From: an uncultured Bacteroidales bacterium
GTDB taxonomy: Bacteria > Bacteroidota > Bacteroidia > Bacteroidales > UBA932
Reading direction: 5' to 3'
Assembly: GCA_946616385.1 (NCBI GenBank)
Contig: CAMOIZ010000058.1
Span: 1-6,609 of the forward strand
DNA: 6,609 bases
A program made the position numbers and the translations under genes. Position 1 is the first letter of the stretch. Each line of letters opens with the position of its first letter. Under the pieces are notes generated by a model. It worked only from the letters and a program-made list of their open reading frames with translations, searched no databases and was not told the DNA's origin. This document shows, piece after piece, positions 1 through 5,279 of this stretch.

Positions 1-51
1 CCCGACCCCTACGTCCCGAACGTAGTGCGCTACCAACTGCGCTACTTCTCG
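1..51 (-). tRNA. tRNA-Pro(CGG), 3' part cut by window edge
   Basis: On the minus strand this reads as the first 51 nt of a tRNA. The parts in order are a 7-nt 5' acceptor strand CGAGAAG, then TA, and a D-arm GCGC/GCGC around an 8-nt loop containing GG. Next is an anticodon stem CTACG/CGTAG enclosing the 7-nt loop TTCGGGA, then variable loop GGGTC and the first three G of the T-stem. The anticodon at positions 34-36 is CGG, which reads proline codon CCG, and the arrangement closely follows bacterial tRNA-Pro(CGG). The T-loop, 3' acceptor strand and any encoded CCA lie outside the window, so acceptor pairing cannot be checked. Its 5' end directly abuts the terminator of rpsT, leaving no room for its own promoter. 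Confidence 0.93.
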
Positions 52-80
52 AAAACAAAGGCGCGGACATTACCGCGCCC
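52..80 (-). terminator. Intrinsic terminator after rpsT
   Basis: On the minus strand a perfect 7-bp GC-rich stem (GGCGCGG/CCGCGCC, window 73-79 and 60-66) with a 6-nt loop is followed immediately by TTTGTTTT (59-52). A G.U pair (80 with 59) could extend the stem. It starts 8-9 nt after the rpsT stop codon, the usual placement of a rho-independent terminator. The U-tract ends exactly where tRNA-Pro begins, so termination is either incomplete or tRNA-Pro uses an unseen promoter. Confidence 0.85.
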
Positions 81-88
81 CGTCTATT

Positions 89-343
89 TTAGGAAAGCTT
101 GTTGATGTACAGAGCAATACCACTCTTCAAGTTCGAAGCTTTGTTCTTGTGGATGACACCCTGCTTCGCAAGCTTGTCGATCATTGCATAAACCTTGGGG
201 GCTTCTGCCTCTGCAGCTTTCTTGTCGGTTGTGGTGCGGATCGCGCGGATGGCGTTCCTTGTTGTTTTTGCATAATACCTGTTATGCAACTTCCGCCTTT
301 CGCCTTGGCGATTGGCTTTCTCAGCTGATGCGTTATTTGCCAT
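89..343 (-). CDS. rpsT: 30S ribosomal protein S20
   Basis: This encodes an 84-residue protein, the usual length for bacterial S20, a primary 16S rRNA-binding protein of the small subunit made mostly of three helices. The C-terminal two thirds is clearly family-like: RRKLHNRYY (about residues 16-24), TTTDKK, then DKLAKQGVIHKNKASNLKS and a tail ALYINKLS as in Bacteroidales S20. The first 12 residues are odd. The family normally has a basic start like MANHKSxxKRIRQ, while here it is MANNASAEKANRQ, with several basic residues lost. The reading frame is intact. No Shine-Dalgarno sequence precedes the ATG, only an AT-rich leader, as is normal for this phylum. It lies 21 nt after tRNA-Glu with no promoter-like sequence between, so it is probably transcribed with that tRNA. 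An intrinsic terminator follows. Confidence 0.97.
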   Translation of the reverse strand: MANNASAEKANRQGERRKLHNRYYAKTTRNAIRAIRTTTDKKAAEAEAPKVYAMIDKLAKQGVIHKNKASNLKSGIALYINKLS

Positions 344-364
344 TGTTATACTTTTTAAAATTTT

Positions 365-439
365 TGGTAGTGGGTAGGAGAATCGAACTCCTATTGCAGG
401 AATGAAAATCCTGAGTACTAACCGTTATACGAACCCACC
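365..439 (-). tRNA. tRNA-Glu(TTC), CCA encoded
   Basis: This is a complete cloverleaf on the minus strand. The acceptor is GGTGGGT paired with ACCCACT (one terminal G.U pair), and the D-arm is GTAT/GTAC. The anticodon stem CAGGA/TCCTG encloses the loop TTTTCAT, with anticodon TTC at window 404-406 reading glutamate codons. The variable loop is CAATA (its last two bases could be shared with neighbouring stems). The T-stem AGGAG/CTCCT carries the loop TTCGATT, and discriminator A is followed by an encoded CCA at 367-365. A well-formed promoter lies 17 nt upstream and rpsT begins 21 nt downstream, suggesting a tRNA-Glu/rpsT transcription unit. RNase P and 3' processing would free the tRNA and leave rpsT mRNA with a short leader. 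Confidence 0.97.
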
Positions 440-456
440 AGCATTTCAAAGGAGTG

Positions 457-486
457 CAAAGGTACGAATATTTTTTAATAACGCAA
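457..486 (-). promoter_or_regulatory. Bacteroidota-type promoter for tRNA-Glu/rpsT
   Basis: On the minus strand TTG (486-484) is followed after exactly 19 nt by TACCTTTG (464-457). This fits the -33 TTG / -7 TAnnTTTG pattern of the main sigma factor in Bacteroides and relatives. The predicted transcript start is about 5-7 nt downstream, leaving a leader of roughly 10-13 nt before tRNA-Glu at 439. The spacer includes an A6 tract. A second CCTTTG (452-447) repeats the last part of the -7 box 10 bp downstream. The -33 element touches the stop codon of the DUF4837 gene. Confidence 0.8.
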
Positions 487-1485
487 CTACTTTTCGTCCA
501 TTTTTTTGTTCCACTCCCAAGAATAAAGCAAAGATTCCACCTGACGGAGGTATTGACGCTTGTCATATTTGGGTGCATAGACAAATGCGTCGCACACTAT
601 GACATAGATTCCGTCGGGGCTGTAGAAGGAGTGCGAGACGAAAGGTCCGCCCATGTAATCGTTCGCTACTTCCCAGTATCCGCGGGTTTGGGCGAAGTCC
701 CTGCCCTGATATTTGAGGTATTCCACGGTAGGGGTGGGGATGGTGCCGGTGGTCATGTAGGTGTTCTCGAACATGCCGGGCACATTGTTGCGCAGCACCT
801 CGTTGCGGTGGGCGATGATGGTGGCGGGGCTGAAGTCCGACTTTATGCCCAGCGCAGGATAGCGGTATACGAGAACTCCCTGGATCGTGTACTGCTTCTC
901 GTCCGCAATCCAGATGAAGTCGTCGGTCTTCTTCTTGAGCTGATAACCGATGGGGAAGTGGAGGCTGCCGCCGAAAATCTCGCTCACCATGGCTGCGAGC
1001 GGTTTCTCCTCGTAAAGCATGGTGTTGCGTATCACACGGTCACGCTCGGCCTGTTCAATGAACGACTCAATCTTCTTTCCCTCGTCCTTGAGCAGCTGCT
1101 CTGCGGTCTGGGAGTCGGGAGCGGCTATGCTCACCACGGCCTGGGGAGATGCCCACACATCGTGCAGATACTTTACTCCGGTATTCGCCACCTGGGGATT
1201 GATGTCGAAGAAAACGATGTTCCTGTGTACCTTGAACATGTCGGTGAAACTGCCGTGAGGCACGTTCGAGAGGGAATAGAGGGGTTCGCGCATCACGAAC
1301 CACGGGCAGTCGCATGCAAGCAGTTCGCGGGTGGCGTTGCCTACTGCACCTTCCCAGTCGGCTTTCTCTATTACAACGATGATCTCTCCTGCCTTCCCGC
1401 TGACGTTGGGAAGCAGGGCTCCGTGCCGGCTGCCGCATGAGCAGAGGGCGAGCACGATCAGTGCGAATGTGAGTATTCTTTTCAT
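487..1485 (-). CDS. DUF4837-family lipoprotein
   Basis: This encodes 332 residues. The N-terminus is a lipoprotein signal: MKR, a hydrophobic run (residues 4-14), then a lipobox L-C-S-C with Cys17 as the predicted lipidated residue. The mature protein should sit on the outer side of the inner membrane or in the outer membrane. The rest matches my recollection of the DUF4837 family found in Bacteroidota: an early strand-rich segment EIIVVIEKADWEG (34-46), RNIVFFDINP (88-97), the WASPQ stretch (111-115), GGPFVSH (279-285) and a C-terminal AFVYAPKYDKRQYLRQVE segment (about 300-317). The function is unknown and I see no enzyme motif. It starts 4 nt after the rseP stop codon, so the two are almost certainly cotranscribed, which hints at a role with the site-2 protease. 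An A7 run lies five codons before the stop. No terminator follows. The family call rests on remembered motifs, not a search. Confidence 0.85.
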   Translation of the reverse strand: MKRILTFALIVLALCSCGSRHGALLPNVSGKAGEIIVVIEKADWEGAVGNATRELLACDCPWFVMREPLYSLSNVPHGSFTDMFKVHRNIVFFDINPQVANTGVKYLHDVWASPQAVVSIAAPDSQTAEQLLKDEGKKIESFIEQAERDRVIRNTMLYEEKPLAAMVSEIFGGSLHFPIGYQLKKKTDDFIWIADEKQYTIQGVLVYRYPALGIKSDFSPATIIAHRNEVLRNNVPGMFENTYMTTGTIPTPTVEYLKYQGRDFAQTRGYWEVANDYMGGPFVSHSFYSPDGIYVIVCDAFVYAPKYDKRQYLRQVESLLYSWEWNKKMDEK

Positions 1486-1489
1486 ATAG

Positions 1490-2830
1490 TTAGTGTATTA
1501 ATCGTCCGATGTCGTTGCCGAAGGCGAGCATCATCAGCGCCAGCAGCAGTATCATTCCAACCATCTGGGCCGCTATCATGAAACGGTCGGAGGGCTTGCG
1601 CCCGGTGATGATCTCGAACAGGGTGAAAACTATGTGCCCGCCGTCAAGCCCGGGAATGGGCAGCAGGTTCATCACTCCGAGCATGATGGAGAAAAGCCCA
1701 AGCAGGAATACGAACTGATACCAGTCCCACGAGGAGGGGAAAACCTGCCCTATCGCAATGAAACTTCCCACCGACTTGTATGCCCCGGAGGAAGGAGTGG
1801 CCAGGAGCCTGAGGTCGCGCAGGTATCCTCCTATGGTGGATCCCGTGAACTTCAGACCGGCTGAAATGGCCTTGAATCCCTTGTAGTGCATGGTGCGGAT
1901 TTCGGGATTCTTCATGTATACCCCGATGCGTCCGGCGCTGTCCACCTTCACGCTCATGGTTATGGTGGCGTCATCGCGCAGCACTTCTGCAAGCAGGGAG
2001 TCGCCGGGATGCTTGGCGAAGATGGCCCGGCCGTCCTGCAGGAACTCCACTTTCCGGCCGTCGACCGAAGTGATTCTGTCGCCCTTCCTCAGACCGCTTC
2101 CGGCGTTGACACCGTCCGCGGCCACGGAATCGATGCAGAAAGGAACCGCAAGGTCGAACATGAACTGCGAGTTGAGCACATCCGAGAGCATCGCCCCGTC
2201 GATGTAGAGCGTCACGGTGTCGGTGCCGCGTAGGATGGTCGCCTTGCGCACTTTGCGCCGGGCGAGATCGGCCTGCAGCATGCCGAAGTTTTCGGGAACA
2301 TAGTCGTCGAAGGCGAGAATCTCGTCGCCGGCCTTGAATCCCATCTCGCGTGCAAGCTCGTTGGGGTAGATACTGTTTCCCTTGTTCGGGATGTAGCTCT
2401 GGCCCCAGACGGCCATTATGATGGTGAATGCAATGATTGCGAAAATGAAGTTGTAGAGCACTCCTCCGGACATCACGAGCAGGCGCTGCCAGGGATTGTG
2501 GGTGCGGAACTCCCAGCTCTGCGGCTCGCGCTTCATCTGGTCGAGATCCATGCTTTCATCGATCATGCCCGCAATTTTGCAGTAGCCTCCGAGCGGGAGC
2601 CATCCAATGCCGTATTCGGTCTCCCACTTGAGGGCGGACGGGCAGAGACGGGTGAACCACTTGCTGCGCTTGGTGCTGAACAGGAAGGTGCCGCCTGCGT
2701 CGAAGAACAGGAAGAACTTCTCCACGCGGATGCGGAAAAGCTTCGCGAAAGTGAAGTGCCCGAATTCGTGCACCACGATCAATATGGACAGCGCAAGGAC
2801 TACTTGCAGGAATTTGATCAAAAAAACCAT
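1490..2830 (-). CDS. rseP: RseP-type site-2 zinc metalloprotease (M50)
   Basis: This encodes a 446-residue polytopic intramembrane protease, close to the length of E. coli RseP (450). The zinc motif HEFGH (His21, Glu22, His25) lies at the end of the first membrane segment (about 2-20). The second metal motif NLLPIPGLDGG has Asn388 and Asp396 in a late membrane segment. Further membrane segments are near 117-142, 368-388 and 417-437. Two PDZ-like domains lie in the periplasmic part: about 155-215 (core GFKAGDEILAFDD) and 228-306 (core GLRKGDRITSVDGRKV). The family cleaves transmembrane segments of membrane proteins, such as anti-sigma factors in envelope stress and remnant signal peptides. All catalytic residues are present. 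The ATG overlaps the dxr stop codon by one base (TGATG), implying translational coupling. No RseA or sigma-E gene is in view, so the substrate cannot be read from context. Codons 2-4 contain a T7 run. Confidence 0.96.
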   Translation of the reverse strand: MVFLIKFLQVVLALSILIVVHEFGHFTFAKLFRIRVEKFFLFFDAGGTFLFSTKRSKWFTRLCPSALKWETEYGIGWLPLGGYCKIAGMIDESMDLDQMKREPQSWEFRTHNPWQRLLVMSGGVLYNFIFAIIAFTIIMAVWGQSYIPNKGNSIYPNELAREMGFKAGDEILAFDDYVPENFGMLQADLARRKVRKATILRGTDTVTLYIDGAMLSDVLNSQFMFDLAVPFCIDSVAADGVNAGSGLRKGDRITSVDGRKVEFLQDGRAIFAKHPGDSLLAEVLRDDATITMSVKVDSAGRIGVYMKNPEIRTMHYKGFKAISAGLKFTGSTIGGYLRDLRLLATPSSGAYKSVGSFIAIGQVFPSSWDWYQFVFLLGLFSIMLGVMNLLPIPGLDGGHIVFTLFEIITGRKPSDRFMIAAQMVGMILLLALMMLAFGNDIGRLIH

Positions 2831-3981
2831 CAGCGGATTGATGCCCGGGTAATGTCCGCCACTTCTTCGTGCGTGGCGAAAATGTCGTCGAGCGAAGGAG
2901 TTGCAGCAAAATTCAAGCCATCAAGGGCTTTTTCGCACAAACGTGCGATATCGTAGAATCCTATGCGGCCTTTGAGGAAGGCGTCAACGGCGACTTCGTT
3001 GGCGGAGTTGAGGGCGCAGGGAGCGTTTCCGCCCCGCCGTATGGCCTCGTAAGCGAGGGCCAGGCAGGGGAAGCGCTGCGTGTCGGCATCGCTGAAAGTC
3101 AGTTTCCCTATCTGTCCGAAATCGAGTTTCCTGTTGCCGACCGTGATCCTCGAAGGGAAACTCAGGGCGAAGCCTATCGGCTGGCGCATGTCGGGAGTGG
3201 CCATCTGGGCGATTACGGCCCCGTCCTCGAACTCGACCATGGAATGAATGACGGACTCGGGATGCACCACGACCTTGATCCTGTCTGCGGGAATGTCGAA
3301 AAGCCAGCGGGCCTCTATCACCTCGAAGCCCTTGTTCATCATTGTCGAAGAGTCGATGGTCACCTTCTTCCCCATGCTCCAGTTGGGATGCTTGAGGGCG
3401 TCTGCGGCCGTAGCCTCTGCGATCTGCTCCCTCGTCCAGGTGCGGAAAGGCCCTCCTGAGGCTGTGAGATGGATTTTTTCAACCGCGTTCCCCTGTGCTC
3501 CGAGAAGGCATTGGAAGATGGCCGAATGTTCGGAGTCCACAGGAAGAATCACCGCGTTGTGCTCGCGCATGGTGCGGGTGACTATGCTGCCTGCGGCCAC
3601 CAGGGTCTCCTTGTTGGCAAGAGCGACTATCTTTCCCGCTTCAAGCGCGGCCAGAGTGGGTTTCAGCCCGCTGAACCCGACCATCGCCCCTACGACTATG
3701 TCGACCTCGGACGCCGCGGCCAGGGAGCAGAGGCTGTCGATGCCGGTAAATACCTTGCTGCCGCTGTCTTTCAGCGCGTCGGACACTTCGGCGTATTTGT
3801 CGGGATTGCAGATTACCACGTTGTTGACGTCGAACTCCTTCGCCTGGGCAACCAGAAGATCGGTGCTGTTGAGGGCGGAAATCAGTTCCACCTCGAAAAG
3901 ATCCCTGTGCTGACGCACTATGTCCAGTGTCTGTGTACCGATTGAACCGGTGGAGCCGAGAATTGCTATTTTCCTTTTCAC
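2830..3981 (-). CDS. dxr: 1-deoxy-D-xylulose 5-phosphate reductoisomerase
   Basis: This encodes 383 residues, close to the usual length of about 390. The enzyme converts 1-deoxy-D-xylulose 5-phosphate to 2-C-methyl-D-erythritol 4-phosphate using NADPH and a divalent metal, the committed step of the MEP pathway to IPP/DMAPP in the cytosol. The NADPH loop GSTGSIG is at residues 9-15 and ALANKET at 120-126. Metal ligands Asp149 and Glu151 lie in PVDSEHSAI, and Glu220 in MNKGFE with Asn216 and Lys217. The flexible loop HPNWSMG is at 198-204 and HPESVIHSM at 240-248. All expected active-site residues are present. Translation starts at GTG; the M23 stop codon TAG runs into AGAGGAAA just before it, a rare SD-like sequence here but only 3-4 nt from the start. 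This start gives the family-typical N-terminus MKRKIAILGSTG. It lies 6 nt after the M23 gene and overlaps rseP by one base; dxr next to rseP is a recurrent bacterial arrangement. Confidence 0.98.
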   Translation of the reverse strand: MKRKIAILGSTGSIGTQTLDIVRQHRDLFEVELISALNSTDLLVAQAKEFDVNNVVICNPDKYAEVSDALKDSGSKVFTGIDSLCSLAAASEVDIVVGAMVGFSGLKPTLAALEAGKIVALANKETLVAAGSIVTRTMREHNAVILPVDSEHSAIFQCLLGAQGNAVEKIHLTASGGPFRTWTREQIAEATAADALKHPNWSMGKKVTIDSSTMMNKGFEVIEARWLFDIPADRIKVVVHPESVIHSMVEFEDGAVIAQMATPDMRQPIGFALSFPSRITVGNRKLDFGQIGKLTFSDADTQRFPCLALAYEAIRRGGNAPCALNSANEVAVDAFLKGRIGFYDIARLCEKALDGLNFAATPSLDDIFATHEEVADITRASIR

Positions 3982-3987
3982 TTTCCT

Positions 3988-4836
3988 CTAGAATTTACAG
4001 TAATTTGCCGGGTCGATGGCTTCGCCGTTGTGCCAGAGCTCGAAATGCAGATGATCTCCGGCGGTGAGGGTTCCGGTGCTTCCTACCAGCGCCACGGGAG
4101 TGCCCGCGGAAAGCTTGTCGCCGATTTTTACCATCAATTTCTGGTTATGCTTGTAAAAAGAGACGATTCCGCTTTCGTGTTGAATCGCAAGAGTGTATCC
4201 GTCGGCGTCGGTCCATCCGGCGAAAATGACGGTGCCGTCGAGAACCGCACAGACCACGGAATTGGCAGGAGCGGTAATGTCGACTCCGGGATGCATCACC
4301 ACGTCGAAACCCTGCGAAATGGTGCCCTTCAGGGGAGTGAAGAAGTGCTGGCCTTCGAGGGGAAGCTCACGTTTACGGTCAGAAATCGCGAACTGCTCGT
4401 TGCTGCTCACGCTGCTTCGCAGCAGGGAGTCCCCGCGTATTATTTCAGCGTCGCTGAGTTTGCGGAGATACTCTTTGGTGTTGGATGTGAGGAGGCTGTC
4501 GGCTCCCAGAGTCTCCTCTCCTGCAAGGATGCGGCTGAGATTCCCGGCATAGAGGGCCCAGCGTGTCATCTCGTTTTCCAGAGAGTCGATTTTCAATGCG
4601 TTGGCGATGGCTCCGCGCTTGAAATGATCGTCCGGATAACCAGGAATCGTGGTGCGCAGGGGAGTGAAAGCTATCAGCGACCAGGCGAGCAGCGATACCA
4701 CCACGACGGCGGTAACGGCTATCACCGCGAAGCCCAGGCTGGAGAATCTCCAGAACTTGATACGGCGGTGGGTCTGGTCTTCAACCAGAGTAAGCCTGAA
4801 GACTTTATTCCATTCTATTGGATTTCTTTTTCCCAT
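3988..4836 (-). CDS. Membrane-anchored M23 (LytM/NlpD-type) peptidase
   Basis: This encodes 282 residues from the ATG at 4836. A basic cytoplasmic head (1-31) is followed by one transmembrane segment (about 34-57), a stalk with likely helical parts (about 70-150) and a C-terminal M23 domain (about 165-280), giving an N-in topology with the peptidase in the periplasm. The zinc and catalytic residues of the LytM class are all visible: His182 and Asp186 in HPGVD, His230 in YKHNQ, and His262/His264 in HLHFE. An active peptidoglycan endopeptidase is therefore expected, rather than a degenerate NlpD/EnvC-type activator. The frame stays open upstream to 5100, but that extension lies wholly antisense to ruvX, is rich in Arg/Cys and adds residues before a natural N-terminus, so I chose 4836. 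It is the first gene of the operon leading into dxr, rseP and the lipoprotein. No clear promoter is seen in the 23-bp gap to ruvX. Confidence 0.93.
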   Translation of the reverse strand: MGKRNPIEWNKVFRLTLVEDQTHRRIKFWRFSSLGFAVIAVTAVVVVSLLAWSLIAFTPLRTTIPGYPDDHFKRGAIANALKIDSLENEMTRWALYAGNLSRILAGEETLGADSLLTSNTKEYLRKLSDAEIIRGDSLLRSSVSSNEQFAISDRKRELPLEGQHFFTPLKGTISQGFDVVMHPGVDITAPANSVVCAVLDGTVIFAGWTDADGYTLAIQHESGIVSFYKHNQKLMVKIGDKLSAGTPVALVGSTGTLTAGDHLHFELWHNGEAIDPANYCKF

Positions 4837-4852
4837 ATTATTCTTAAATTTG
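4823..4852 (+). promoter_or_regulatory. Probable promoter of ruvX-def
   Basis: TAAATTTG at 4845-4852 matches the TAnnTTTG -7 element. The position 19 nt upstream (4823-4825) holds TTT, a partial match to the -33 TTG. Transcription would begin near 4856-4858, giving ruvX a leader of only about 2-4 nt, i.e. nearly leaderless. The -7 box is immediately followed by an inverted repeat. Confidence 0.6.
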
Positions 4853-4871
4853 CATCCTGATGGACAGGATG
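4853..4871. repeat. 7-bp perfect inverted repeat around the ruvX start codon
   Basis: CATCCTG (4853-4859) and CAGGATG (4865-4871) are exact reverse complements separated by ATGGA. The ruvX ATG is the first three spacer bases, and a second in-frame ATG (4869-4871) ends the right arm. It begins right after the ruvX -7 box and lies 17-35 bp upstream of the divergent M23 start codon. It could be a protein-binding operator for the divergent pair or an RNA hairpin in the M23 leader; chance cannot be excluded. Confidence 0.55.
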
Positions 4872-5279
4872 ATAGGAATCGATTACGGACGCGCAAGAGT
4901 AGGTGTCGCCATGAGCGACCCTCTCGGCATTTTCGCATCCCCCCTCGAGACCGTAGCTTCTGCAAAGATAATAGATTATCTTCAAAAATTATGCGCTTCC
5001 AACACCGTTGTGCGCTTCGTGGTGGGTTATCCCATGAATCTTGACGGCCGTCCTTCCGAAGCTGCAGCCGACGTGGACGTGTTCCTGAAGCAGCTCGCAA
5101 AACACTTCCCTTCCGTACCCGTCAGCCTTGAAGACGAGCGTTTCACATCCGTGCTTGCGCACAGGGCGATGATCGACGGAGGGATGAAGAAAAGCGACCG
5201 GCGCAAGAAGGAATCGGTCGACCGCATCAGCGCGGCCATCATCCTCCAGAGTTACATGGACAGAAACAAACAGCAATGA
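4860..5279 (+). CDS. ruvX: RuvX/YqgF putative Holliday junction resolvase
   Basis: This encodes 139 residues, the usual size of the YqgF family, which has an RNase H fold. The family is called a putative Holliday junction resolvase and is also linked to processing of pre-16S rRNA 5' ends. The N-terminal IDYGRARVGVAMSD has Asp8 on the first strand, GYPMNLDG is at 56-63, EDERFTS (91-97) carries the DER motif, and SVDRISAAIIL (119-129) carries Asp121. These acidic residues match the expected catalytic set. The ATG at 4860 gives the family-like spacing to IDYG (compare MxRxxxIDYG). A second ATG at 4869 would trim three residues and is possible, since the predicted promoter leaves almost no leader before 4860. 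The stop overlaps the def start by 4 nt (ATGA), so the two are translationally coupled. Confidence 0.95.
   Translation: MDRMIGIDYGRARVGVAMSDPLGIFASPLETVASAKIIDYLQKLCASNTVVRFVVGYPMNLDGRPSEAAADVDVFLKQLAKHFPSVPVSLEDERFTSVLAHRAMIDGGMKKSDRRKKESVDRISAAIILQSYMDRNKQQ

Noticed and set aside
501..507. A7 run (coding strand) five codons before the DUF4837 stop.
   Set aside because: A slip would change only the last few residues; no sign of programmed frameshifting.
454..1440. Long plus-strand open frame (328 codons) opposite the DUF4837 gene.
   Set aside because: It is a mirror frame of a convincing lipoprotein gene; its product has no recognisable signal or domain and arises from GC-biased codon use on the other strand.
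2869..3945. Several plus-strand frames opposite dxr (196, 221 and 158 codons).
   Set aside because: dxr is complete with all catalytic motifs on the minus strand; these frames are mutually overlapping shadows.
4030..4860. Plus-strand frame of 276 codons opposite the M23 gene.
   Set aside because: It shadows a well-supported M23 peptidase and ends just where the ruvX start lies; no domain is visible.
4837..5100. Upstream extension of the M23 reading frame to an ATG at 5100 (88 more residues).
   Set aside because: It lies entirely antisense to the first part of ruvX, is Arg/Cys-rich without family likeness, and precedes a natural cytoplasmic head plus membrane segment starting at 4836.
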